Origin: Leptospira biflexa serovar Patoc strain 'Patoc 1 (Paris)'
GTDB taxonomy: Bacteria > Spirochaetota > Leptospiria > Leptospirales > Leptospiraceae
DNA: 64,000 nt
Direction: 5' to 3'
Assembly (NCBI RefSeq): GCF_000017685.1
Contig: NC_010602.1
Span: 2,925,001 to 2,989,000 of the forward strand
Both the position numbers and the translations under genes were made by a program. How positions within the stretch are numbered: position 1 is the stretch's first letter; each line of letters begins with the position of its first letter. The notes under the pieces are model-generated. The model was not told where the DNA came from. It worked only from the letters and a program-made list of their open reading frames with translations, and did no database searches. Below are positions 1 to 7,699 of this stretch, piece by piece.

Positions 1-240
1 ATTTCCTAAAGTTTTTTTGTTCGTCTTTTTTGATGAACCATACATGACTCGGCGTCTGTATGGTCCTCGGCGCATTGTTTGTTTTCTTTACAATGTCGTA
101 TATATGTTGTCAAAGAACGAATGTTTCCCTACAGACTAATCACCCAGGAGTATTCTCGTGGAAAATTAAAATGTCGGTTATTCGTTTTGCTTTCGCAAAG
201 GAAGTTCTTCCCCTTCCTCCGCACACAGTCGCCTGCATAC

Positions 241-276
241 TACCGGTTCCATGATTCGCTAAAGAATCATGCGGTA
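241..276. repeat. strong hairpin (interrupted inverted repeat)
   Basis: Outer arms TACCG (241-245) and CGGTA (272-276) enclose perfect 8-bp inner arms CATGATTC (250-257) and GAATCATG (264-271) around the loop GCTAAA. A four-base bulge (246-249) lies on the left arm. No T-run follows on either strand, so it is not a typical intrinsic terminator. The function is unknown. Confidence 0.6.
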
Positions 277-404
277 AAAACCAAAGTAATTTCAAAACCT
301 AAGCAGTCAACTCAGTTTTATAAAAAAGTTCGCAGTTCACAGAGCAGGATGGAATTTTTTTTGCGAGTTTTGGGTTTGGATTTCTGGTGTCATGGAATGG
401 ATTT

Positions 405-552
405 ATAACGCAATGAGACATAATTCGGTGATGGGCGTTATGTATGTAATGATTGCAAAAAGATGGACTAATCGGCGTTAATTGGCAGGCGGCACACCAC
501 CAAACAAATGATAAATGGTATTCGTGTCCTTTTTGCGAAGAAAAATAACGCG
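405..552. repeat. cluster of TAACGC/GCGTTA inverted motifs (attC-like?)
   Basis: ATAACGC at 405-411 pairs perfectly with GCGTTAT at 435-441. A second pair is GGCGTTA at 474-480 with ATAACGCG at 545-552. Integron attC sites are built from inverted AAC/GTT core sites around an imperfect palindrome, so the pattern is suggestive. The first pair is shorter than usual attC sites, the cores do not fully fit RYYYAAC/GTTRRRY, and no integrase or cassette gene is visible in the window. Confidence 0.3.
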
Positions 553-848
553 ACACAACACTATGATTGAACCTGAGTCCATTGTAACATAATGGCATCT
601 AACTTTGATTTGTTTTTTTGTTTATTTTGTAACAAGACGACTCTCTTTCGGTCGAAGATCCATTTTTACATACGTAAGAAAGTCTCAGAGCGGGAGGTTG
701 AAATGCCTTGGGTTTGGAATTGATGTGTTTCTAATGTAGTCGGAAATCCTGATTTGTATCCCCCTCTACCACCTGACGTCAAAAAGGTGAACTTGTTCGG
801 ATTATTTTTTTGTGAAGGTTCGTTTGTGGTGGGAAGTTTTCTGGTTCT

Positions 849-911
849 GTGGTATATGGAAGTCATTGGGTGGCGGGTGGATTACCCCACCCAGTTCGAT
901 ACGGGCGGGGA
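849..911 (+). repeat. GC-rich palindromic dispersed repeat, copy A
   Basis: First of three near-identical elements in the window. It has GTGGTA near the left end, a core TTGGGTGGCGGGTGGA, then CCCCACCCA and GGGCGGGG. TGGGTGG and CCACCCA are inverted and can form a hairpin. The other copies are at 13318-13382 (minus) and 48112-48170 (plus). This copy starts 15 bases past the stop codon of the minus-strand GNAT gene. It is much richer in GC than its surroundings. Confidence 0.8.
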
Positions 912-925
912 TCTATACCTTTCCA

Positions 926-1408
926 TTACTCCAAAATCCCCTTCTTCATCACAGTCACAATTCGATTCCCATAAGCCACCTCTTCCAATTCGATCCATCC
1001 GAGTCGTTTATATAAAGCAACTGCCGTATCAGAAAATAAAAACAATTCTGGAATTCCTCGATTCCTCGCCAACAATTCCAAATGCTCACAAAGCAATGCA
1101 CCAAATCCCATCCTACGCAATCTAGGATCCGTATATACCAAACCTAACCAGTGTTTATGTATCTTAAATCGAGGCTGTAGATCCAATAGTCCGACATGAT
1201 TGTATATCCCACCGGTTGCAACAGGAACGGAATCGAGATACATGATCACCTGAAATTGCGACTGGTCATTTGCGACCGTATTCAGTTTTGTTACAGATTT
1301 TTCAATGGGGATTTTCCATTCTTCAAAATACCAATTTGAGATTTGGGAAATGTTTTCATGGTCATCTGGTAATAAAATTCGAAACGTTACCTTTTCCACA
1401 ATGGTCAT
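926..1408 (-). CDS. GNAT-family N-acetyltransferase
   Basis: A 160-residue single-domain protein with the GNAT fold. The acetyl-CoA-binding motif A is seen as PRLRRMGFGALL around residue 95-106, followed by the typical C-terminal 'LFLFSDTAVALYKRLGW' strand-helix, where an acetyltransferase carries its Y-x-x-x-G-F/W motif. GNAT enzymes move an acetyl group from acetyl-CoA to an amine; the substrate cannot be read from the sequence. The ATG at 1408 has AGGAG a few bases upstream (seen as CTCCT on the plus strand). It stands alone, with copy A of the GC-rich repeat just beyond its 3' end. A second, distinct GNAT gene lies at 47568-48038. Confidence 0.85.
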   Translation of the reverse strand: MTIVEKVTFRILLPDDHENISQISNWYFEEWKIPIEKSVTKLNTVANDQSQFQVIMYLDSVPVATGGIYNHVGLLDLQPRFKIHKHWLGLVYTDPRLRRMGFGALLCEHLELLARNRGIPELFLFSDTAVALYKRLGWIELEEVAYGNRIVTVMKKGILE

Positions 1409-1487
1409 CGGTCTCCTATGAAAAACTAAAATGAATGGTGCAGAGATTCAAAAGTATCAAATCAAAATCAAAAAGGACCTACATCGA

Positions 1488-3131
1488 CTAATAACGTAAA
1501 TGAAACTGCATATAACCATAACCTTCTATTGCCGATTGCCCTTGACTCACAAACGCCGGATTGACGGGCAGATAACCAATTTCTAATGTCTCTTGGTCTA
1601 AACCTAAAAAATAAAAAGTAGCGGCTGATACTAACATGAGACCCATTAAAATCACCATGGGACCTGCGACAAGTTGCCGATCCTTTCGGTTTTCCATTGG
1701 CAACGTACCTGCCATTCGTTTTAGTGATTTTGCCTTTGACTCTGCATCATCAATGATCTGATTTTGTGTATAATACCAAAACAAGAACTCATCGGGATGA
1801 TTCTGATAAAAAGAGTTAATCGCAAACGCATCTGTCAAAGTGACCTGGGATCTTGCCCCAGAATATGCCTGACGAGATGCATAATTCAAATAGGCATAAC
1901 TGGCATAAAACAACAAAGCACCGTAAATCGAATACGTAGTGAAGTCTTTGTATGTATGATCAAGAAATACATTTTGTTTATTTTTGTAATAAACGTCTGT
2001 TTGTCCTTCTCGCATTTGAATATCTATAATTGTTTCTTCACCATCTTTTGCATCAATCCCACGAAAAGAATCTATGTAACCTTCCTTCGATAATCGCAAT
2101 CGATTCATTCCAGAAGGAATTGAAACTCGGCTAATCGGTGTTTTGCCCAAATATTGAATCCCCAAATAGACATCTGATTCAACATTCGAAGTGACAGATA
2201 TAAAAGAGTTACTTAATTTTATAGATAGTTTTGTATCAAATTGAAACTTTTTCCCTTTTTCCAACAAAACATCTGTTTTATAAGGAAAAAAGCCTTCTTT
2301 GAAAACAAATAACGATCGTTTTCCGATTGGAAATTTTTTATTAGCAAGAGGAGTTTTACCTAAATAGATCCCATCCAAATAGACAAGAGCACCTTCTTCC
2401 CCATTTGCGGATACTTCAACGAATGTAGTTTCTTTTCCTTGTAACTTGTCTCTGATCGATTCACCAAGTGGTCCCATCTCTTGGTATGCTCTTACGACTG
2501 ATGTTTGGTGCTCAAATGGGAACGTTTTCCCTTCGTAGTCATCAAATAAAAATGCTTTGATTTTTAGAGAATTGTCATTAATTTCAAATGTTCCCGATAA
2601 TATATAATCACAACCTAACTTGGTTGCGACGCCAAATGCTTCATCAGGAGACAAAGGTTTTTTTTCCCACATTTGTTTGATTGTGATTTTAACATAACGT
2701 GGATCTTTTTCAGGTGAAACTTGTTTTTTGCCTACTCTTAGATCATCCAAATCCCGTTCATCGTTTATCTCTTTACGTTTCCTTTTTACATTCGGCGATT
2801 CTGAATCAATTTTCTCTTGTAATGTGGAAACAGGATTATCACCAAATGAATGATAAACTATATTTTTACGAGGATACTCTACATAGGTATATTCTAAATT
2901 ACGAAGTTCAGAGAGTAATACGGAAGGTATCCCCTTCATTAAATATTCTTTTGTGGGATCTTCTTTGATTCCAACAAAAGGGAAGATACACAATGTTCTG
3001 TTTGTTTCAAAAGAGACACTTCCTTTATAAGATTGATTCGGAAAATTATAATAATCATCAATCGAAAAAAGTGGAAACGTGTTCCCGAGAAGGCCCAATA
3101 TTAGCAAAAAAGCTGAAATTTTATGTTTCAT
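1488..3131 (-). CDS. exported PEGA-domain protein
   Basis: 547 residues. A hydrophobic signal (about residues 1-23) is followed by a region resembling TolB/FlgO-type domains ('LCIFPFVGIKEDP', later 'LGCDYILSGTFEI'). Two PEGA-like repeats follow near residues 240-360, seen as 'GALVYLDGIYLGKTPL' with 'FKEGFFPY', and 'VYLGIQYLGKTPISR' with 'LSKEGY'. A hydrophobic segment near residues 500-520 could be a membrane span. PEGA domains are surface or periplasmic beta modules often linked to envelope or S-layer proteins; the role here is unknown. Its start overlaps the stop of the upstream permease gene by 11 bases, so it is probably the last gene of that operon. It has no clear ribosome site of its own, which fits translational coupling. 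Confidence 0.75.
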   Translation of the reverse strand: MKHKISAFLLILGLLGNTFPLFSIDDYYNFPNQSYKGSVSFETNRTLCIFPFVGIKEDPTKEYLMKGIPSVLLSELRNLEYTYVEYPRKNIVYHSFGDNPVSTLQEKIDSESPNVKRKRKEINDERDLDDLRVGKKQVSPEKDPRYVKITIKQMWEKKPLSPDEAFGVATKLGCDYILSGTFEINDNSLKIKAFLFDDYEGKTFPFEHQTSVVRAYQEMGPLGESIRDKLQGKETTFVEVSANGEEGALVYLDGIYLGKTPLANKKFPIGKRSLFVFKEGFFPYKTDVLLEKGKKFQFDTKLSIKLSNSFISVTSNVESDVYLGIQYLGKTPISRVSIPSGMNRLRLSKEGYIDSFRGIDAKDGEETIIDIQMREGQTDVYYKNKQNVFLDHTYKDFTTYSIYGALLFYASYAYLNYASRQAYSGARSQVTLTDAFAINSFYQNHPDEFLFWYYTQNQIIDDAESKAKSLKRMAGTLPMENRKDRQLVAGPMVILMGLMLVSAATFYFLGLDQETLEIGYLPVNPAFVSQGQSAIEGYGYMQFHLRY

Positions 3132-3891
3132 ATTTTTGATTGCGAGACCCCAAGGAATACACCAATGTTAAAATAGCAATGATCGGAAGCAAAACCGAAA
3201 AAGGTGACTGATCGAAATAATCTTTCGAAAATGAAATTTGTTCCCCCAAACCTGGCCCAGTTTCTCCCACTGATGTTTGGATCCCTAAATAGGAAAAAAG
3301 CGCAGTTGTCATGACGACAGTTGGTAACCCTGAAAAAAATAAAAACTGGAACATACTTTTTAGCGCCAGTAGATAATGTAACCATATGAGTTGGTAAGGT
3401 TTTGCTCCAAAACATAGAGAAGCAGCTATATAGGGACTTGTTTGGATCTCTCGAATTTTTGCTGTTAATGTTTCATACACAATTGCCCAATCCGATACAA
3501 GGATTGCCACTAGTAATGAGAACGGACTTTCTGGCAGAATACTGATGACAATCAAGGCAGACAATAACGAAGGGATGGAGAGTGAAACAGACACAAATCC
3601 AGATAAGAAAAAATCAGATCGTTTCGGGAAAATCAACGATACAGTCGAAATCAAAAACGAAAAAATGATGGTGAATATTCTTGCGGGTATGACGATCAAA
3701 ATGGTAGACAAAGAGCCGTAACAAAAAAGTGCCAAATTATTTCTTCCCAAACGATCTGTTCCAAATAAATATCCTTCAGAAAAAAAAGGTAAGTTATTAT
3801 GAATGAGATCTACATTGGAAGGCACTGGTAAAAATAGAACTCCCCAAACGATCGTTCCGAAAAATAAAATCCGAATGGTATTAAGGAGCAC
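3121..3891 (-). CDS. ABC transporter permease, DppC/OppC-like
   Basis: Inner-membrane permease of the binding-protein-dependent (peptide/nickel) class, with about six membrane spans. The cytoplasmic EAA-like loop is visible as 'SPYIAASLCFGAKPYQLIWLHYL'; the phrase 'YLFGTDRLGRNNLALFCYG' near the N-terminus is the hallmark of OppC/DppC ('GTDxLGRD'). A longer frame begins at a TTG at 3933 but has no ribosome site. The GTG at 3891 has GGGGAG seven bases upstream and overlaps the preceding stop by 11 bases, so I take it as the start (257 codons before the stop or fewer). It pairs with the permease at 3881-4771. No substrate-binding protein or ATPase gene is adjacent. Confidence 0.85.
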   Translation of the reverse strand: MLLNTIRILFFGTIVWGVLFLPVPSNVDLIHNNLPFFSEGYLFGTDRLGRNNLALFCYGSLSTILIVIPARIFTIIFSFLISTVSLIFPKRSDFFLSGFVSVSLSIPSLLSALIVISILPESPFSLLVAILVSDWAIVYETLTAKIREIQTSPYIAASLCFGAKPYQLIWLHYLLALKSMFQFLFFSGLPTVVMTTALFSYLGIQTSVGETGPGLGEQISFSKDYFDQSPFSVLLPIIAILTLVYSLGSRNQKYET

Positions 3892-4771
3892 GATGATACT
3901 CCCCTGAAAAATAGTTTTGTAAATGGAAACCAAGACGATTTAAAATATAAAAAAGAACACCGGAATACATAAGTAATGTAGATAATAAATCGGTATCCAT
4001 AGATTTGATAGAGTAGTATAACGACTTCCCTACTCCAGGGAAAAAGAAAATTTCTTCGACTACCATTGCTCCAGACAACAATGATCCAAAATCCAATATC
4101 AAAAGTATCAAAGCGACCGGTAATACTTTTAGAAAAATTTCGACTCCTACGATATGACTCCATGGATAAGATCTTGTCAGAAGCAATAAAGTATATTTGG
4201 ATTTGGACTCTTTTTGTGTTTCCGGTAATAGGTAGAGCGACAATCTCGCAAAGATTCGGGATCCCAATGCAATACCAGGAAGTACAATGAAGTAAGTATT
4301 TCCTGGTTCGTATCCACCAGGAGGAAACCACTCTAACTTATAGAAAAAGACAATTAACAAAAGTATGGCGACAATGAAAACGGGAGTGGATAAGATAAAA
4401 TTGGATAAAAAATAGACAAAATTATATAATTTACTAGAACGAAGGTAAATCGAAAGTAATGACAAACCAAAAGCAAAAATGGCGCCGAAACAGATACTAA
4501 AGATGGCTAGATGGAATGTTGCAAAAAAACGGCTTCCAATATGTCCATACACTGATTCGCCATTTTGAGTCAAACCACCTGATCGTAACACCAATCTTTC
4601 CCAAAAATTGATATAAGAAGTTAAAAAACCAGTTTGTTCTGAATTTAAATTTGAAATTCCTGAATCTGCGTATAGATATATTTTATCCTTGGTATGAAAC
4701 TCGGATACATAACTACTCACAAGTGATAAAAGCAAAAGATAATAAAGGAAACGGAATACTTCCGACTTCAC
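3881..4771 (-). CDS. ABC transporter permease, DppB/OppB-like
   Basis: 296 residues, with an N-terminal membrane span, a periplasmic stretch and five further spans. The C-terminal signature 'VVEEIFFFPGVGKSLYYSIKS' matches the 'E-x-x-F-x-x-PGxG' motif of DppB/OppB permeases, and an EAA-like loop precedes it ('RSYPWSHIVGVEIFLKVLP'). It forms a heterodimer in known systems with the DppC-like partner encoded immediately downstream, moving peptides, nickel or similar solutes using separate ATPase subunits. It starts four bases after ptsN stops, so the two are likely co-transcribed. The large periplasmic stretch after span 1 ('DKIYLYADSGISNLNSEQ...') looks divergent from well-studied members. Confidence 0.85.
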   Translation of the reverse strand: MKSEVFRFLYYLLLLSLVSSYVSEFHTKDKIYLYADSGISNLNSEQTGFLTSYINFWERLVLRSGGLTQNGESVYGHIGSRFFATFHLAIFSICFGAIFAFGLSLLSIYLRSSKLYNFVYFLSNFILSTPVFIVAILLLIVFFYKLEWFPPGGYEPGNTYFIVLPGIALGSRIFARLSLYLLPETQKESKSKYTLLLLTRSYPWSHIVGVEIFLKVLPVALILLILDFGSLLSGAMVVEEIFFFPGVGKSLYYSIKSMDTDLLSTLLMYSGVLFYILNRLGFHLQNYFSGEYHRAP

Positions 4772-4775
4772 AGCG

Positions 4776-5237
4776 TTAACTTTTTGAGAGGAATGCCTTT
4801 TGGATTTCTTCGAAATTTTTGGCTTTGATGAGTTTCTCTCTTTCTTCGGGTATGTTTAAGGTTTTTGCGATTAAGGCCAAGGTTTTAATGTGATCTTGAA
4901 ATTTGTTTTTGGGAACAATTAACATGATAAATATTTGAACGAGTCCGTGATCAAGGGCATCAAAATCAATTCCATTCGGGGAAATCGCCATTGCACACTT
5001 GAGTTCGTTCACATAATGTACAGAACAATGTGGGATCGCAACTCCACTTCCAATACCTGTTGACATTGATTTTTCACGGTTCATCAAAGAAGAAACAGTT
5101 TCTTCTTCATGCACAGCATCTAATGTTTGTGTGGCGACCATATGAGAAATCATTTTCCGAATTGCATCTTCTTTAGTTGACGCTTTGAAGTCGAAAATGA
5201 TATTTTTAGGGTCCAGAATCTCCAGAAGTTGATTCAT
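4776..5237 (-). CDS. ptsN: PTS IIA-like nitrogen-regulatory protein PtsN
   Basis: 153 residues covering one EIIA(Ntr)/mannitol-type domain. The phosphorylatable histidine is His70 in 'GVAIPHCSV'; the preceding 'MSTGIGSG' and following 'VNELKCAMAIS' are typical. In other bacteria PtsN is phosphorylated by NPr/EI(Ntr) and controls transporters and potassium or nitrogen balance instead of carrying sugar. It lies within a minus-strand run between the RnfD-like gene (36 bases upstream) and the orphan permeases (four bases downstream). This suggests, as inference only, that it regulates that transporter or the redox proteins. No other PTS gene is in the window. Confidence 0.85.
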   Translation of the reverse strand: MNQLLEILDPKNIIFDFKASTKEDAIRKMISHMVATQTLDAVHEEETVSSLMNREKSMSTGIGSGVAIPHCSVHYVNELKCAMAISPNGIDFDALDHGLVQIFIMLIVPKNKFQDHIKTLALIAKTLNIPEEREKLIKAKNFEEIQKAFLSKS

Positions 5238-5272
5238 TTGGTATTACTTACTCCCACATTTCCAAACTCGAC

Positions 5273-6163
5273 TTATTTTCCAAGAAAAACCCTCACAAAT
5301 AGTGATTCTAAAAGAAAAAAAACTATCACTACCCATATAGCACTTATCCCCATTTTTCCTACAAAAAAAGCAATCGGAAGTAAAATAACAAAACTGATAA
5401 TTGTCACATAAAATGAACCGTAGAAATTTCTACCTGGTGCAAGTTGAAGGAAAAAAGCCAATGCTGCATACGATAAGTTCCAAGAGAACCCATTCAATCC
5501 AGCACCGATTCCCCAAATCTTATACAATACAACCCAACTGATAAAAAAGCTGATCAAAATCGTTCTACGAAAAGAAACCCAAGCCACACTGACTAATAAG
5601 AATACACCCAAACTTTCTGCGATCGAAATGAAGCCTGTTGTATTTGTGGAATCCAATGTCATCCACGGTAAGGTCATAGGAAGGACAGTAGATTCCAAAG
5701 GAACACCAGTCATGGAAACTAGTGAATAATCTGATCGAAACTGATAACCCATCAATGAAAATGTTGAATCAAACAAAAATAAAAACAATATGACTAAACA
5801 AAAAATGGGGAATCGTAATGAATAATTTTGGATTAAAAAATAATGTGACAAGTACGCAAAAATAAATGCAAAAGAGAGCAAAAGAGGACTCAGCCATATT
5901 GTTGGTAATATCAATAAAACTAACAAAAGTTGCGAGATAAGACCTAACCAATAAGGAGATTGTTTCATTCGAATACAAAAACCCAAATAGAGTAAAGTAA
6001 AAGTGGCCGAGATGATGATCGATAGTATGGGTAAAGGTGAAACAAATGCGATTGAATATCCAAAGAATCCAATGAGAGTGATAAAATAAAAGAAATCAGC
6101 AAATATTTCAGAGGATTTAATACCCCAACTATTCTCCGAAAGTATATAAAGGTTTTTTAACAT
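5273..6163 (-). CDS. integral membrane protein, possibly RnfD/NqrB-like
   Basis: 296 residues, nearly all hydrophobic, with about eight to ten membrane spans. Its place right after an RnfC-like iron-sulphur protein (12-base gap) and its layout suggest RnfD/NqrB, the membrane subunit that carries covalent FMN in the Rnf and Nqr complexes. The expected flavinylation motif (S/T-G-A-T/S) is not evident; the nearest region is 'GVPLESTVLPMTLPW' near residue 155. The assignment therefore rests on context and topology and is tentative. No RnfA, B, E or G genes accompany it. It could also be an unrelated polytopic protein. Confidence 0.5.
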   Translation of the reverse strand: MLKNLYILSENSWGIKSSEIFADFFYFITLIGFFGYSIAFVSPLPILSIIISATFTLLYLGFCIRMKQSPYWLGLISQLLLVLLILPTIWLSPLLLSFAFIFAYLSHYFLIQNYSLRFPIFCLVILFLFLFDSTFSLMGYQFRSDYSLVSMTGVPLESTVLPMTLPWMTLDSTNTTGFISIAESLGVFLLVSVAWVSFRRTILISFFISWVVLYKIWGIGAGLNGFSWNLSYAALAFFLQLAPGRNFYGSFYVTIISFVILLPIAFFVGKMGISAIWVVIVFFLLESLFVRVFLGK

Positions 6164-6175
6164 AATCGCTTTTAC

Positions 6176-7330
6176 TTAAACAACCTCTTCAATTCGTTTC
6201 CGAATGTCGATTCCTGCAGGACAATAGACAGTACAAATCCCACAACTCACACATTTATCTTTATCGAATTCTTCTGATTTTCCTTTAATCAATTGGAACG
6301 GATTTGCGTGCGTAGGACAGTAATGATTACATTCCATACAATCAATACAACTGAATTCTTTTCGCGCTACTGGTAATTTTTCATATAATGTAATCGAATA
6401 ATGTTCATATATATTAAAGTATCCGAGCGCATTGACATCCATAGGTTGGATGGCGTCAAAAACAGTATCAAAAGATGCAATTTTATATCTTTTGTCCATA
6501 TTATTTGGAATAAAAGCCAACGACTGACCATTGGTCAAAAAAAACTGTCGAGGTTCCAAATCAATCCGACCTTTTCTGTCTACCAAAAATACAGCTAAGT
6601 GTCGTTTGGTGAAAGGTTCACCAAAATATAACTTACGCAATATATGATAAATCGTTTCTGCACCCAAATACAAAATTTCGTTTGATAAAAGAGATTTTTT
6701 TGCCTTAACCACATTCCAATCAAATTGTTTGTGCAAAAAATATTCTGGAATTCCATTGGGATGTTCAAACTTTAACGTTGGATTTTCAAAAAAATTTGTG
6801 ACTTCAACTTTTGGAAAAATGGATTTTACTAATTCAACAAAACTTATATAAGCTTCTTTCATTGAACCTAAGATCATGTTTTCAAAATCTAGATGTTGGT
6901 AACGAGAGAATGGGGATAATACAATTCGAAAAGATGGATTTGATTTAAATTTTAAAAAATAATCTTTCAATGGCATATCTTGAATGTCAAGGGAAGCCAA
7001 AGCGCCTTCATCAAACGCATTCGTTAAAGATGAAAAATCATAATTTTGAAAATGATAAACGGAACTTGTTGACCATGATCCATCTTGTTTGATCTGAAAA
7101 AATTTTTGATCTGGAGTTAGGGTTGCCACACCATTAACAGGAGCAAGCACCTTAGTTCCGTTATGGGAAAGCATAACTTGCCCATGGGTGACTCTCGTAG
7201 GATAAGATTCAGAAATTACGCTGCCCGCAGGAACGGGGATCAGGAATTGACCCTGAATCGTCCGTTCTCTTTTATTTTCCGTTTTATGAAATTTACGAGC
7301 GAAGGCGCGAGGTAACCTGGGAAACAACAC
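6176..7330 (-). CDS. RnfC-like protein with two 4Fe-4S clusters
   Basis: 384 residues. The N-terminal half resembles the RnfC/NqrA barrel ('PVPAGSVISESYPTRVTHGQVML', 'LAPVNGVATLTPDQKFFQIKQDG'). The C-terminus has two ferredoxin motifs, CIDCMECNHYCP and CVSCGICTVYCP, each C-x2-C-x2-C-x3-C-P, enough for two [4Fe-4S] clusters. In Rnf complexes RnfC takes electrons from NADH, but the protein here is shorter than usual RnfC and I cannot point to intact NADH- and FMN-binding motifs. The start is a GTG at 7330, 13 bases after the small Cys-rich gene ends. It likely passes electrons to or from the membrane protein encoded next; the partner is inference. Confidence 0.7.
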   Translation of the reverse strand: MLFPRLPRAFARKFHKTENKRERTIQGQFLIPVPAGSVISESYPTRVTHGQVMLSHNGTKVLAPVNGVATLTPDQKFFQIKQDGSWSTSSVYHFQNYDFSSLTNAFDEGALASLDIQDMPLKDYFLKFKSNPSFRIVLSPFSRYQHLDFENMILGSMKEAYISFVELVKSIFPKVEVTNFFENPTLKFEHPNGIPEYFLHKQFDWNVVKAKKSLLSNEILYLGAETIYHILRKLYFGEPFTKRHLAVFLVDRKGRIDLEPRQFFLTNGQSLAFIPNNMDKRYKIASFDTVFDAIQPMDVNALGYFNIYEHYSITLYEKLPVARKEFSCIDCMECNHYCPTHANPFQLIKGKSEEFDKDKCVSCGICTVYCPAGIDIRKRIEEVV

Positions 7331-7342
7331 GCCAGTAATGAT

Positions 7343-7621
7343 TTAGACGGCTTTCACCATGTAGATTTCGTCTTTGATTGGGAGTTCTTTTTTCAAGTTT
7401 TTGATGTAAGGTAGAATTTCTCCCATTTCTTCGTAGTATTCACAATTGGTTTGCATACGACGAGCGACGGTAAAGTATTTATAAAGTTTTTCTTCACCGG
7501 AACGTTTTGACCATTTCTTCTTGTTACACTTCACTCGAAGAATGTATTTATCTTGTTCCGATTCGTATTGGCGAACCACAACACAATGCAAACAGTTCGC
7601 GCAGTAGACTTTTTCACTCAT
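7343..7621 (-). CDS. small Cys-rich (zinc-site-like) protein
   Basis: 92 residues. It has 'YCANCLHC' at the N-terminus (Cys7, Cys10, Cys13) and further Cys at about 32 ('VKCNKKKW') and 60 ('TNCEYYEE'). The spacing suggests a structural zinc site or a small metal cluster. The rest is charged and without membrane segments, so it is probably cytoplasmic. It sits immediately upstream of the RnfC-like gene with a 12-base gap in the same direction, so it may be the first gene of that operon. I do not recognise a named family and assign no function. Confidence 0.7.
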   Translation of the reverse strand: MSEKVYCANCLHCVVVRQYESEQDKYILRVKCNKKKWSKRSGEEKLYKYFTVARRMQTNCEYYEEMGEILPYIKNLKKELPIKDEIYMVKAV

Positions 7622-7699
7622 GGATGACCCCTGAACCTAGGTTGAATTTACAGCTTTTTGGAAGGAAAGGTTTCGTCAAGTAAGTACCATCGCCTTTCC

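Larger units (their letters stand above)
1..848. other. long non-coding stretch
   Basis: I see no convincing gene here. All open frames are short, on both strands, with composition unlike the neighbouring genes. What it holds is structure: a strong hairpin at 241-276, and several TAACGC/GCGTTA motifs in opposite orientations between 405 and 552 (listed separately). It ends at a GC-rich dispersed repeat beginning near 849. It could be decayed sequence or a former cassette/mobile element; I could not recognise a protein remnant in any frame. Confidence 0.5.

Noticed and set aside
299..598. 99-codon minus-strand open frame in the gene-poor left end
   Set aside because: No ribosome site, composition unlike neighbouring genes, and it overlaps the inverted TAACGC motifs; treated as chance.
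754..1125. Open frame on the plus strand across the repeat
   Set aside because: It covers the GC-rich repeat and runs antisense to the GNAT gene; no protein-like features.
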